This document shows, piece after piece, positions 35,637-44,964 of a DNA stretch of 49,489 nt. A program made the position numbers and the translations under genes. Within the stretch, counting starts at the first letter, position 1, and the number at the start of each line of letters is the position of its first letter. The notes under the pieces are model-generated. The model made no database searches. It was not told where the DNA came from and saw only the letters and a program-made list of their open reading frames with translations. Origin of the DNA: Bacillota bacterium (GTDB taxonomy: Bacteria > Bacillota > DTU025); the NCBI GenBank assembly GCA_019136685.1, contig JAGVTS010000077.1, positions 1 through 49,489 of the forward strand. The letters run 5' to 3'.

Positions 35637-38185
35637 CGCCTGCCGGTGTCGACAGGGCAGGCAATGTGGACAGGCCCAGGGAGGAGTGCGGCGTTTTTGG
35701 CGCTTGCATGAGTTCGGGCGGCGGCGCCGTGTTGACCACCTTCTACGGCCTCATGTCTCTTCAACACAGGGGCCAGGATAGCGCGGGCATCGCGTCGTCG
35801 GACGGGGAGCGTATCCGGGTCGTCAAGGGTCCTGGTCTTGCTGCCGAAGTCTTCCATGAAGACGCGCTCGCTCGTCTGTCCGGACATGTGGCTATCGGTC
35901 ACGTGCGCAATGCGGCGCGCGCGGATGAAGACGACACGGCCATACAGCCCTTCGTCTTTCATTACACAGGCGGGATGATGGCTGTTGCCCACAATGGAAG
36001 CATAACCAACGGCAGGGCCCTGCGCGAGCGACTGGGGCGCTCGGGAGTAGTGTTTCAGAGCGAGTCGGACGCCGAGATCATTGGCTCGCTCATCGCCCGC
36101 TACTACTCGCTTGGCATTATCGGAGCCATAGAACGCGCCATGGAGGACATGGAGGGCGCCTACTCCTTCTTGGTCATGGCGGGCGACATGATATACGCTG
36201 TGCGCGACCCCTATGGGTTCCGACCGCTAGCGGTGGGCTCGTCGCCGGATGGATGGGCGGCGGCCTCCGAGACATGCGCCTTGGACGCCGCGGGCATGAC
36301 AACCCAGCGTGACGTGGCGCCCGGCGAGATTGCCGCCATTTCATCTGACGGTATCAGACGAATATCGACGCGTGCCTCCCGAAGGGGCGCAAACCGAGCT
36401 ACGTGCATTTTCGAGTACATCTACTTCGCGCGCCCGGATTCGGTGGTGGACGGCATCAGCGTCTCCGCCGCGAGGCAGGCTTTCGGCGCGCGGTTGGCGG
36501 CTGAGTCTACGATTGAGGCGGATGCGGTGATCAGTGTTCCGGAATCCGGCGTGGCCGCCGGGCTGGGATACGCGGCAGCCAGCGGCATCCCCTACCAGCA
36601 GGGGATTGTGAGGAATCGGTATCTAGGACGGACGTTCATCCGCCCTACGGCGAGTCAGCGCGAGACGGGGGTGCGTCTGAAGCTCAACGCGGTTGAGCAC
36701 GCCTGTGCCGGACGTCGTGTGGTGTTGGTAGACGACTCCATCGTGCGAGGCACGACCAGTGCTCGGCTGGTCAGCCTGATGCGCAGGTCCGGGGCGCGCC
36801 AGGTGCACCTCGGGGTGTCATCGCCTCCGGTGAAGTTCGCGTGCTGCTACGGGATAGACACGTCGCGCGGCCGCGAACTCGTTGCAGCGACCAAGAGCAT
36901 CGAGGAGATACGCCAGTTCGTAGGCGCCGATAGCCTGCACTACCTGTCCATCGAAGGACTGCTCCAGACCATGCGGGCGCTAGAAGCGCATCCGGATTCA
37001 GCGGACGGAGGCGGAGCCGGCGCCGGATTCTGCACTGCCTGTTTCACCGGCGTCTACCCGGACCGTGCCGAACCGTGCGGATTGTGTAGCCCGAGCGGAT
37101 CGGCCGGGCGACTATCGTATGCAAAAGCAGGCGTGAACATCGACGAAGGTAACCGCGCCGTAGATCTAATAAGGTCCGCTGTGAGGAGCACCTTCACGTC
37201 GAACGTGGTGGGCGATGTGGGCGGCTTCGCCGGCATGGTCAGGTTCAACCCGGTCGGATACGATGATCCCGTGCTGGTATCGGGCACGGATGGCGTGGGC
37301 ACCAAGCTCAAGATAGCTTTCGCCATGAATCGCCACGACACGATAGGCATAGACGCGGTGGCCATGTGCGTCAACGACGTGCTAGCGTCGGGGGCGCGTC
37401 CTCTGTTTTTCCTGGACTACATCGGTTGCGGAAAGCTGGAAGCCGAACAGATAGCTCAAATCGTGTCGGGAGTTGCGGCTGGATGCCGTGAGGCAGGCTG
37501 CGCGTTGGTGGGTGGGGAGACCGCCGAGATGCCTGGGTTCTACCCGGACGGAGAGTACGACATCGCGGGATTCGCGGTCGGCGCAGCGGATAGGCAGCGC
37601 ATAGTCGATGGCTCGGACATCCGGCCGGGAGATCTGGTGATCGGACTGGCCTCGTCCGGGTTGCACTCCAACGGGTACTCTCTTGCCCGAGAAGCGCTGC
37701 TGGAACAGGGCGGCCTGACCGTGGCACAGAGCGTGGACGGGCCGGGATCGGAGTTTGGTCGCGGGTTCGGCTTCACTCTGGGCTGTACCGTCGGCGAGGA
37801 GATGCTCAGGCCGACCAGAATATACGTCAGGCCTGTGCTGGCCCTGATGGAGCAGGCGCGTGTGCTGGGGATGGCGCACATCACCGGCGGCGGGCTTGTT
37901 GAGAACCCGCCTCGCATGCTGCCTGCCGGCGCATCGATGCGACTTGAGTGGGGGTCGTGGCCCGTGCACCCCATATTCCAGCTGATTCAGGAGGTAGGCA
38001 ACGTGGATCCGGGCGAGATGCGCCGGGTGTTCAACATGGGCATAGGGTTCATGCTTGTAGTGCGGCCGGGCGACGCACAGCGCACAGTGGAGATCCTTCA
38101 GGCCAACGGGGAGAACGCCTACGTCATAGGGGAGATACTGCCGGGCGATGGCAGAGTGTCGTTCTGTGAGCAGAGCGCGGAGTGA
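35618..38185 (+). CDS. purF/purM: Bifunctional PurF-PurM fusion: PRPP amidotransferase / AIR synthetase
   Basis: One uninterrupted 855-aa frame from ATG 35618 (AGGAGG 8 nt upstream) joins two purine enzymes. Residues 1-482 are glutamine-PRPP amidotransferase: a propeptide ending REE, then nucleophile Cys24 in [14 protein letters not shown], the PRPP loop [14 protein letters not shown], and cysteines matching the 4Fe-4S type ([22 protein letters not shown]). A linker of about 16 residues contains CGLC. Residues 499-855 are AIR synthetase: [45 protein letters not shown] and FNMGIGF. No start codon lies at the junction, so a separate PurM is unlikely. PurF is step one and PurM step five. Confidence 0.93.
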   Translation: MRHAGVTPAGVDRAGNVDRPREECGVFGACMSSGGGAVLTTFYGLMSLQHRGQDSAGIASSDGERIRVVKGPGLAAEVFHEDALARLSGHVAIGHVRNAARADEDDTAIQPFVFHYTGGMMAVAHNGSITNGRALRERLGRSGVVFQSESDAEIIGSLIARYYSLGIIGAIERAMEDMEGAYSFLVMAGDMIYAVRDPYGFRPLAVGSSPDGWAAASETCALDAAGMTTQRDVAPGEIAAISSDGIRRISTRASRRGANRATCIFEYIYFARPDSVVDGISVSAARQAFGARLAAESTIEADAVISVPESGVAAGLGYAAASGIPYQQGIVRNRYLGRTFIRPTASQRETGVRLKLNAVEHACAGRRVVLVDDSIVRGTTSARLVSLMRRSGARQVHLGVSSPPVKFACCYGIDTSRGRELVAATKSIEEIRQFVGADSLHYLSIEGLLQTMRALEAHPDSADGGGAGAGFCTACFTGVYPDRAEPCGLCSPSGSAGRLSYAKAGVNIDEGNRAVDLIRSAVRSTFTSNVVGDVGGFAGMVRFNPVGYDDPVLVSGTDGVGTKLKIAFAMNRHDTIGIDAVAMCVNDVLASGARPLFFLDYIGCGKLEAEQIAQIVSGVAAGCREAGCALVGGETAEMPGFYPDGEYDIAGFAVGAADRQRIVDGSDIRPGDLVIGLASSGLHSNGYSLAREALLEQGGLTVAQSVDGPGSEFGRGFGFTLGCTVGEEMLRPTRIYVRPVLALMEQARVLGMAHITGGGLVENPPRMLPAGASMRLEWGSWPVHPIFQLIQEVGNVDPGEMRRVFNMGIGFMLVVRPGDAQRTVEILQANGENAYVIGEILPGDGRVSFCEQSAE

Positions 38186-38222
38186 GCGGGCAGGCGCTAC
38201 GGATCCGGAGGAGGCGTGCACT

Positions 38223-38858
38223 GTGAGTATCCGCTTGGCGGTTCTGGTTTCAGGGCGGGGATCGAATCTGCAGGCGATAATGGATGCTGTCCGGGCCGGA
38301 CATCTCGATGCGTCGATCGAGATCGTGGTCTCCGACATGGCCGACGCGCTTGCCATTGCGCGGGCGCTGGCAGGCGGTATTCCGGCGGCTGTGGTGCGGC
38401 GGCGGGATTACGTTTCGCGCGCGGAGTTCGAAGCGGCTCTGGGGGGGGCGGTGGAAAAGGCCCGACCGGACCTGATTGTGCTGGCAGGTTTCATGAGGCT
38501 GTTGGGCCCGGCGTTTTTGGATCGGTTTCCGGGCCGTGTGATTAACATCCATCCGTCTTTGCTGCCGGCCTTTCCGGGGCTTGAGGCACAAAGACAGGCG
38601 CTGGAGTACGGAGTGAAGTTCACAGGATGCACTGTGCACTACGTGGACTACGGCATGGACTCCGGCGCCGTCATCGACCAGCGTGTGGTGGAAGTGATGC
38701 CGGGCGACGATGTGGACAGCCTATCGGCGAGGATCCTACAGCAGGAGCACGACTTGCTGGTGGATGTAATAAGGCGTCTCGCCCAACAGATGGGCGGGCA
38801 GAGAGGCAACGAGTTAGGCGAAGGGAGATGCGCGCACCGTGGGCAAGAGCAGGCGTAG
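38223..38858 (+). CDS. purN: Phosphoribosylglycinamide formyltransferase
   Basis: 211-aa folate-dependent GAR transformylase. GTG 38223 has GGAGGAGG 8 nt upstream, in the gap after the fusion gene. Motifs: LVSGRGSNLQAIMDA, the catalytic region INIHPSLLPAFPG with its His, and TVHYVDYGMDSGAVI with the essential Asp. The C-terminus is charged and overlaps purH by 20 nt. Confidence 0.96.
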   Translation: MSIRLAVLVSGRGSNLQAIMDAVRAGHLDASIEIVVSDMADALAIARALAGGIPAAVVRRRDYVSRAEFEAALGGAVEKARPDLIVLAGFMRLLGPAFLDRFPGRVINIHPSLLPAFPGLEAQRQALEYGVKFTGCTVHYVDYGMDSGAVIDQRVVEVMPGDDVDSLSARILQQEHDLLVDVIRRLAQQMGGQRGNELGEGRCAHRGQEQA

Positions 38859-40437
38859 GGCGCTGATAAGCGTGTACGACAAGGAAGGTGTAGCCGAGTT
38901 CGGGCGGGCTCTGGCAGAGCTGGGCTTCGAGATTGTCTCAACCGGTGGGACTGCCTCGGCTCTGCGCCGGGCGGGGCTTGAGGTAACGGATGTTTCTGAT
39001 GTGACGGGTTTCCCCGAAGTGCTCGACGGCAGGGTCAAGACCTTGCATCCTCGAGTTCACGCAGGCATTCTGGCCCGACCCACTCAGGAGCACATGGAGG
39101 CTTTGGAAAAGCTAGATGTGACCCCCATCGACATAGTCGTGGTTAACCTCTACCCGTTCCAGCGAACGGTGGAGAGCGGGGCGGGCGAGGCAGAGGTTGT
39201 GGAGAACATAGACATCGGGGGTCCGTCCATGGCCAGGGCGGCGGCCAAGAACTTCGACAGGGTAGCGGTCATTGTGGATCCGGCGGATTACCCTGTCGTC
39301 ATTGCTGAGCTGAGGGAGAATGGGTCGGTGTCGCAGAAGACCCGCGCGCGCCTGGCGGCCGCGGCATTTCAGCATACCGCGGCCTACGATGCTGCTATCG
39401 CCCGCTACTTCGCCGACAGCGTAGCCGGCGCGCCCAAGCAGCGCGGGCAGCATGAGGCGGACGAAGGGCGAGAGGCAGGCCCGGGTTTGGGACGCGAGTT
39501 TACCCTAGGGGGCACGGCAGTTCAGACCCTCCGCTACGGCGAGAACCCGCATCAGGCAGCTGCCTTTTACCGCGTTGCGGGCGCCCGCCCGTGGGGCTTA
39601 GCCGCAGCCAGGCAGCTGGGAGGCAAGGAACTCTCCTTCAACAATATCGGAGACGCGGATGCTGCCGTCAGAGCGGTGGCTGAGTTTTGCGAGACCGCAG
39701 TGGTCATCGTCAAGCACGCCAACCCGTGCGGCATAGGAGTAGGCGCCGGCGCGGCGGAGGCATATCGAACGGCGCTGGATTCCGACCCCGTGTCCGCCTT
39801 CGGCGGAATCGCGGCCTTCAACCGCCTTGTGGACCTGGAGGCAGCGCGGCTGATGTCGGAGATATTCCTCGAGGTCATAATAGCGCCGGGATTTGCTCCC
39901 GAAGCCGTTGAGCTGCTCCACGGTAAGAAGAACCTGCGCCTTCTGGAGCTGGCCGTGGATGATATCATGCCTGGAGCTGGGTGGGACGTGCGGTCGGTCG
40001 CCGGTGGTGTTCTGGTGCAGGAGCCTGATAGAGTTGGACGCCTTGATATGCGGGAAGTGTCCGTGGTCACCAGGCGCGCGCCGAACGAGCGCGAGATGAC
40101 TCAGCTGGCGAATGCGTGGAAGGCGGTAGCTCATGTGAAGTCCAATGCTATCGTGCTGTGGAAGGGAAATGGTACCGTGGGCGTCGGCGCTGGGCAGATG
40201 AACCGGGTGGGCGCGGCCAGAATCGCGGTGGAGCAGGCAGGACCGCGGGCAGCGGGCTCAGTGATGGCGTCGGACGCCTTCTTCCCGTTCGCCGACACCG
40301 TCGAGCTTGCGGCGAAAGCGGGCGTGACAGCCATAGTCCAGCCGGGCGGATCCCTGCGAGACAAGGATTCGGTCCAGGCCGCGGACGCGCACGGGATCGC
40401 CATGGTCTTCACAGGCAGACGGCACTTTCGACACTGA
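38839..40437 (+). CDS. purH: Bifunctional AICAR formyltransferase / IMP cyclohydrolase
   Basis: 532-aa enzyme for the last two steps to IMP. GTG 38839 is inside the end of purN, with AAGGGAG about 11 nt upstream. The N-terminal cyclohydrolase part starts RRALISVYDKEGVAEFGRAL with STGGTA and VKTLHPRVHAGIL. The transformylase part has LRYGENPHQ, KHANPCGIG, SDPVSAFGGI and near the end ASDAFFPFAD followed by VQPGGSLRDKD. A short Gln/Glu/Arg-rich insertion lies between the domains (PKQRGQHEADEGREAG). Confidence 0.97.
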   Translation: MGKSRRRALISVYDKEGVAEFGRALAELGFEIVSTGGTASALRRAGLEVTDVSDVTGFPEVLDGRVKTLHPRVHAGILARPTQEHMEALEKLDVTPIDIVVVNLYPFQRTVESGAGEAEVVENIDIGGPSMARAAAKNFDRVAVIVDPADYPVVIAELRENGSVSQKTRARLAAAAFQHTAAYDAAIARYFADSVAGAPKQRGQHEADEGREAGPGLGREFTLGGTAVQTLRYGENPHQAAAFYRVAGARPWGLAAARQLGGKELSFNNIGDADAAVRAVAEFCETAVVIVKHANPCGIGVGAGAAEAYRTALDSDPVSAFGGIAAFNRLVDLEAARLMSEIFLEVIIAPGFAPEAVELLHGKKNLRLLELAVDDIMPGAGWDVRSVAGGVLVQEPDRVGRLDMREVSVVTRRAPNEREMTQLANAWKAVAHVKSNAIVLWKGNGTVGVGAGQMNRVGAARIAVEQAGPRAAGSVMASDAFFPFADTVELAAKAGVTAIVQPGGSLRDKDSVQAADAHGIAMVFTGRRHFRH

Positions 40438-40449
40438 GGAGGCGTACAT

Positions 40450-41769
40450 ATGACAACGCGCAATCCGTCTTCCCGTCCCAATGTGCTGATCGTGGGGTCG
40501 GGAGGAAGGGAGCACGCAATAGCCTGGCGCCTCGCGCAGAGCCCCAGGATAGGACGTATTTTCGCTGCTCCGGGTAATCCCGGAATCGGCCGACTCGCCG
40601 CATGCGCGCCGGTTGGGGCGACCGACGTGGCCGGGCTGGTCAAGTTGGCCCGGGAGGCCGCATGCAACCTGGTGGTAGTAGGCCCTGAAGCGCCTCTGGC
40701 AGCCGGGTTGGCCGATGCCATGCGCGCTCAAGGCATAACGGTATTCGGGCCGAGCGCGGCGGCGGCCCGGATCGAATCGTCCAAGCACTACGCCAAGGGC
40801 GTCATGGCCCGGGCTGGAATACCAACTGCGCACTGTGAAGCATTCACGGACCTTGGCCGCGCACGCGATGCCGCGCGTGCTGTTGCGCGAGAGGCAGGCG
40901 GCGTCGTGGTTAAGCTGGACTGCCTGGCGGCAGGCAAGGGCGTTGTAGTGGCCGGTAGCCCGGAAGAGGCTGCGCGGGCTGTTGACGAGCTCGGCGCCAT
41001 GGGCGGGAGCCAAGGCTGCAAGATACTCGTGGAGGAGAGGCTCGCCGGCCCGGAGGCCAGCGTAATGTGCTTGTCGGATGGAGTTGACATATGGGTCCTG
41101 CCGCCGGCGCGCGATCACAAGCGCGCACTTGATGGCGATCAGGGCCCCAATACCGGGGGAATGGGCGCCGTCGCCCCTGCGAGGCTGGTCGCCGACGCCA
41201 TGCTGGCCGATCGGGCGATGCTGGCCGCCATCGAGCGGACGATCCTTAGGCCGGCTATTGAGCAGATGGCGGCGGAGGGCACTCCGTTCGTGGGCGCTCT
41301 GTTCGCAGGGCTGATGCTCACCTCGGAAGGCCCCAAGGTGCTCGAATTCAACTGCAGGTTGGGCGATCCTGAAACCCAGGCGGTACTGCCCCTGGTCGAC
41401 GTAGACCTGCTCGATTTGGTGGAGGCTGCGTGCCATGGGCAGCTGGGGCGTGTGGGCGCGAGTGCAAGTTCGGGTGGAGTACACTACGGCCTCCACAGCA
41501 CGTGTGTCGTGATGGCCAGCCTGGGATATCCCGGTCATTACGAGATGGGGATTCCAATTTGCGTCCCTGACCCGCTGCCGACAGGGGTCACGCTGTTCCA
41601 CGCCGGCACAGCGCTGGACGATGGCAAGCTGGTGTCGGCGGGCGGAAGGGTCATTGGCGTCGTGGGCGTGGCCTCAAGCGCCGCCGAGTCGCGGCGGCTT
41701 ACGTACGACGTAGTGGGGCGCATCGGGTTCGAGGGTGCACACTACCGGCGGGATATCGGAGCAATTTGA
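40450..41769 (+). CDS. purD: Phosphoribosylamine-glycine ligase
   Basis: 439-aa ATP-grasp GAR synthetase and last gene of the operon; ATG 40450 follows GAGGAGGCG. Motifs: VLIVGSGGREHAIAWRL, APGNPGIG, VVGPEAPLAAGLAD, PPARDHKRALDGDQGPNTGGMGA and EFNCRLGDPETQ. The ATP-grasp loop reads KLDCLAAGKGVVVA, where most homologues have KADGLAAGKG; the Gly-to-Cys change is unusual. The operon makes most of the pathway, but purB and purC are not in the window. A 596-bp gap follows. Confidence 0.96.
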   Translation: MTTRNPSSRPNVLIVGSGGREHAIAWRLAQSPRIGRIFAAPGNPGIGRLAACAPVGATDVAGLVKLAREAACNLVVVGPEAPLAAGLADAMRAQGITVFGPSAAAARIESSKHYAKGVMARAGIPTAHCEAFTDLGRARDAARAVAREAGGVVVKLDCLAAGKGVVVAGSPEEAARAVDELGAMGGSQGCKILVEERLAGPEASVMCLSDGVDIWVLPPARDHKRALDGDQGPNTGGMGAVAPARLVADAMLADRAMLAAIERTILRPAIEQMAAEGTPFVGALFAGLMLTSEGPKVLEFNCRLGDPETQAVLPLVDVDLLDLVEAACHGQLGRVGASASSGGVHYGLHSTCVVMASLGYPGHYEMGIPICVPDPLPTGVTLFHAGTALDDGKLVSAGGRVIGVVGVASSAAESRRLTYDVVGRIGFEGAHYRRDIGAI

Positions 41770-41822
41770 TGTCGTACGCTGGGCTTCGAGCACAAATGGC
41801 GGTTGAGCTGGGGGTTTGTGAT

Positions 41823-41896
41823 CTGTTCGTTTTCCGAACACGTTTTCGGGGATGTGTCGCGAATCCGAGCAATGGTTGATGCATAACGAGACGCAT
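41823..41896 (+). repeat. Left copy of a diverged 74-bp inverted repeat
   Basis: Aligns without gaps to the reverse complement of 42060-42133 at about 48 of 74 positions by hand count. The best block is GGTTGATGCAT (41874-41884), identical in both. Far above chance, but strongly diverged. Confidence 0.55.
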
Positions 41897-42059
41897 AGTT
41901 GCATGAAACGGCATGATGGCAAAGGCTGGGGCACACATCGCCAGAGAACGGTGATATACACCCACATTCAAGGAGATTAGCAGCGCCGCATGGCGCTATA
42001 TGGATCCACAATTGGGTGATGATGTCTCTGTTGGCGCTCTGCTGTGCCTCTATGCAGTC

Positions 42060-42133
42060 ATGCGTTCCGATATGCATCAACCTCTGTCGCGAAATCGAAC
42101 AGATCGGCAAAAATGTGTCCATAATGCGAACAA
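42060..42133 (-). repeat. Right copy of a diverged 74-bp inverted repeat
   Basis: Reverse-complement partner of 41823-41896; the identical core is ATGCATCAACC (42072-42082). The pair spans 311 bp, about the size of the element before hrcA, but the sequences are unrelated. Confidence 0.55.
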
Positions 42134-42365
42134 ACTAAATTTTGGAAATACGGAAGCCTCACCCTGCAAAGAGATCCTGCGCACAGCCGGACTCGCCAAA
42201 GCTGTGCCGTGGCCCGCGCAGTGGGCTTGCCGACGCTGCCGTCCGTCATTCCGACCTGTGTCGAGGAATACATCTTGAGAGTGAGTAATGCGTGCAGTGA
42301 TCGCGTAAGGATAGCCGACGCAGGGTACGACCGCCGCTTGGCGAGGACGCGTGGGAGGTGGGCGG

Positions 42366-42713
42366 ATGCGGAGCCACGGTGTCGATGTTGCCGGTCGGCG
42401 CAGCATTCCAGGCGCCCGCCGGATATCCGATGCTCTCGGAGTGCCCATAGATGTCGCGCTCAACATGCCCCGAATGAGCTTCGAGGGCAATGCGCGCTTG
42501 GTCCTGGATAACCACCGGGGGCTAGTTGAGTACACTCCCGGCCATCTGCAGATAAATACGCCCGCGGGGCAGCTTGACATAACCGGCAGGCGCCTGCGCA
42601 TCCGCGGCATCAGCCGGGAGCAGATTGTGGCGGACGGCTGGTTCGACCGGGTGGAGTTCTCAGGTTGGGTCGGCAATTCCACAGCTGGCAGTGCTGGTCA
42701 GGAGGCACCCTGA
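42366..42713 (+). CDS. yqfC: Sporulation protein YqfC (YabP/YqfC family)
   Basis: 115-aa member of the YabP/YqfC family, made in the mother cell under SigE in Bacillus. ATG 42366 follows GGGAGGTGG. Conserved features: DVALNMPRMSFEGNARLVLDNHRGLVEYTPG, then beta-rich LQINTPAGQLDITGRRLRIRGISREQI. It sits directly before yqfD, as in other spore formers. A SigE promoter was not found by eye. Confidence 0.93.
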   Translation: MRSHGVDVAGRRSIPGARRISDALGVPIDVALNMPRMSFEGNARLVLDNHRGLVEYTPGHLQINTPAGQLDITGRRLRIRGISREQIVADGWFDRVEFSGWVGNSTAGSAGQEAP

Positions 42714-42714
42714 A

Positions 42715-43902
42715 ATGGCAGGGGCTGGATTGTGGGACTGGCTCCGCGGATATGTTATAATTCGGATCGAAGGGCGGGCGCCGGAGAAGTTCGTCAACAT
42801 GGCGGCGGCCCACCGCATTGAGCTGGCGGACGTCGCGATGCTCGGCCAGGGTACGATGCTGATCAGAACGAGCGTCGATGGTTACAGGCGACTGGGCCCG
42901 GTGCTCAGGGCCTCAGGTTGCCGGGCGGTGATCGAGGAACGGGTGGGAGCGGCGTTTGTCGTGGCGCGCCTCCTTCGCAGGAGGTTCCTGATCCTCGGCG
43001 CCGTTCTTTTCCTTGCTGCGCTGTACGGTTCCTCTTCGGTTCTGTGGACCATCGAAGTCGTGGGCGCAGAGCCGCCCGACCGCCAGCAGATCCTCCAGGC
43101 ACTGCAGTCCATGGGCGTTCGGCGCTGGATGTTCCGACACCGAGTAGATTGCGACGCGATCAGGCGTGAGATCACCCGCTCACTCCTGCAGCTGGCATGG
43201 GTGGGCGTGGAGCTTCGCGGAACGACCCTTACGGTTCGTGCAGCGCCTAAAGTGACGCCCGAGGTTCCGGAGGGCCCCATCGATATAGTGGCCTCAGCAG
43301 ACGCCGTCATAACGCGGTTCATACTCCTGGCCGGCGATGCAGTCGTCCGCGAGGGTGATACCGTAGTTCAGGGCCAGATCATGGTGCGTGGCAGGGCGGG
43401 GCCGAGCACGGGCGATCGGCCTGTAAATGCCCGAGCTTTGGTGCAAGGGCGCGTATGGCGAGCCGGGCAGGCGCGCATTCCGCTCACTATTGAGCAGAGG
43501 CTCAGGACGGGTCGCACCGCGGATCAGTACGTGCTCCGCCTGGCCCGAACCCAGCTACGCCTGGGGCGGGCGGGCAGATTCGAGGCATATGATAGTGAGC
43601 AGTTCTCCACGACTCTCGCCGTGGGCAGGGACGGTGGCAGTCTTGTCGAAGTTATCAAAATTAGGCGGTATGAACTCCGTGTGGAGTTAATCCGGCTCTC
43701 ACGGGAGCAGGCGTACACTGCTGCGCGCGACTCGGCGATGTCGGCGGCTATGTCTCAAGTGCCTGCCGAAGCCAGGATCATCATGGTCAGCGAGGAAGTA
43801 TCTGATCAGTTGCTGCTGCCCGAAGCGGTGGACGTGCGGATCGTGATAGAGAGTCTGGAGGAAATCGGCGCACCGCAGATAAGGCTGCCCGCCGGTCTGT
43901 AG
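42715..43902 (+). CDS. yqfD: Sporulation protein YqfD
   Basis: 395-aa membrane protein needed for efficient sporulation. ATG 42715 follows AGGAGG and lies 1 nt after the yqfC stop. It starts LWDWLRGYVIIRIEGRAPEKFVNMAAAHRIEL, the family signature, has one helix (FLILGAVLFLAALYGSSSVLW), then the extracytoplasmic part with ILQALQSMGVRRWMFRHRVDCDAIRREI, ELRGTTLTV and RAGDAVVREGDTV-like repeats. Paired with yqfC upstream and phoH downstream, the standard cluster. Confidence 0.94.
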   Translation: MAGAGLWDWLRGYVIIRIEGRAPEKFVNMAAAHRIELADVAMLGQGTMLIRTSVDGYRRLGPVLRASGCRAVIEERVGAAFVVARLLRRRFLILGAVLFLAALYGSSSVLWTIEVVGAEPPDRQQILQALQSMGVRRWMFRHRVDCDAIRREITRSLLQLAWVGVELRGTTLTVRAAPKVTPEVPEGPIDIVASADAVITRFILLAGDAVVREGDTVVQGQIMVRGRAGPSTGDRPVNARALVQGRVWRAGQARIPLTIEQRLRTGRTADQYVLRLARTQLRLGRAGRFEAYDSEQFSTTLAVGRDGGSLVEVIKIRRYELRVELIRLSREQAYTAARDSAMSAAMSQVPAEARIIMVSEEVSDQLLLPEAVDVRIVIESLEEIGAPQIRLPAGL

Positions 43903-43912
43903 ATGAGGTAGA

Positions 43913-43932
43913 TCGTCGAATCTGTTCGACGA
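43913..43932 (+). other. Stem-loop between yqfD and phoH
   Basis: TCGTCGAA (43913-43920) and TTCGACGA (43925-43932) form an 8-bp stem with a TCTG loop, 30 bp before the phoH start. No T-tract follows. Could be a processing or regulatory element. Confidence 0.4.
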
Positions 43933-43962
43933 ATGAGATAAGACGGGAGGGAACAGTCTCAT

Positions 43963-44964
43963 TTGAGCGATCCGGTTGTGGAGGCACGATTCTGTACTGA
44001 AGGTAATACGGAAGCTGCGGCGCTTTTCGGCAACCGCGACGAGAACTTGCGACTCGTGGAAGGGATGCTCGGATGCAAGATCATGGCCCGTGCCAATGAG
44101 GTGACTGTAGTAGGGTCTCAGGACGTAGTCGAGAAGGTGCTCCGTGTCCTTTCGGACCTACAGTCGGCGGTGCGCGCGGGCAGTCGCATTTCTGGAAGGG
44201 AGACAAGGTATTCGGTGATGCTGGCGCAGGATGGCCGGCCCGAGACGCTTTCGACAGTGCTGGCCGATGTAATTCAGGTGACGGCCAGGGGCAAGCAGAT
44301 CCGGCCCCGCACAGTCGGGCAGAAGCACTACGTCGACGCCATCCGGAACAACGACATAGTCTTCGGCATAGGACCTGCGGGCACCGGCAAGACGTATCTG
44401 GCTATGGCCATGGCAATCGCGGCCCTCAAGTCCAAGCAGGTGAGCAGGATCATACTGACGCGTCCGGCAGTGGAGGCCGGCGAGAAACTAGGGTTTCTCC
44501 CAGGCGACCTGCAGGAGAAGGTCGACCCTTACCTCAGGCCGCTATATGATGCGCTCTTCGACATACTTGGTCTCGAGGTGTACGAGCGCTACAGGGAGCG
44601 TGGGATCATCGAGATAGCGCCGCTCGCTTACATGCGCGGCAGGACTCTGGATGACGCCTTTATAATACTAGATGAGGCACAGAATACCAGTCCTGAGCAG
44701 ATGAAAATGTTCCTTACCAGGCTAGGGTTTTCGTCTAGGGCAGTGGTTACCGGCGACATTACCCAGATAGACTTGCCGAGGAGACGTTTTTCGGGGCTGG
44801 AGGAAGTGCGGACTGTGCTTGTGGGCATCGACGGGATCGAGTTTGTGTATTTTTCCGACCAGGACGTGGTACGGCACGAGTTGGTTCAGAGGATTATCCG
44901 TGCATATGAGAGATTTGATTCACGGCGCGTCGATATTTCCCCGGATCGGCGCGAAGAGGAGTGA
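43963..44964 (+). CDS. phoH: PhoH-like ATPase (YbeZ/PhoH family)
   Basis: 333-aa P-loop ATPase. TTG 43963 is used; GGGAGGG lies about 12 nt upstream. A small N-terminal KH-like region (ALFGNRDENLRLVEGMLGCKIMARANEV) precedes the PhoH domain, with Walker A GPAGTGKTYLAM, RPAVEAGEKLGFLPGDLQEKVDPYLRPLYDAL, Walker B-type IILDEAQNTSPEQMKMFLTRLG and GDITQIDLP. It neighbours ybeY, and the family is linked to RNA metabolism. It overlaps pgpH by 4 nt. Confidence 0.95.
   Translation: MSDPVVEARFCTEGNTEAAALFGNRDENLRLVEGMLGCKIMARANEVTVVGSQDVVEKVLRVLSDLQSAVRAGSRISGRETRYSVMLAQDGRPETLSTVLADVIQVTARGKQIRPRTVGQKHYVDAIRNNDIVFGIGPAGTGKTYLAMAMAIAALKSKQVSRIILTRPAVEAGEKLGFLPGDLQEKVDPYLRPLYDALFDILGLEVYERYRERGIIEIAPLAYMRGRTLDDAFIILDEAQNTSPEQMKMFLTRLGFSSRAVVTGDITQIDLPRRRFSGLEEVRTVLVGIDGIEFVYFSDQDVVRHELVQRIIRAYERFDSRRVDISPDRREEE

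Larger units (their letters stand above)
41770..42365. other. 596-bp gene-free interval with degenerate inverted repeats
   Basis: No credible gene; by eye it is more AT-rich than its surroundings. It holds two related 74-bp blocks in inverted orientation (separate entries) and, near their midpoint, a short hairpin AGCGCC-GCAT-GGCGCT (41982-41997). Nothing recognisable as a promoter for yqfC was found, and no purD terminator with a T-tract is seen. Confidence 0.7.

Noticed and set aside
41770-42365. Small open frames (for example 42000-42278) as genes
   Set aside because: No ribosome site or family motif, and they run through the inverted repeat and into the yqfC upstream region.
42748-42762. 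TATAAT-like sequence at the start of yqfD as a promoter
   Set aside because: It lies in coding sequence with no -35 partner, and phoH downstream is far away.
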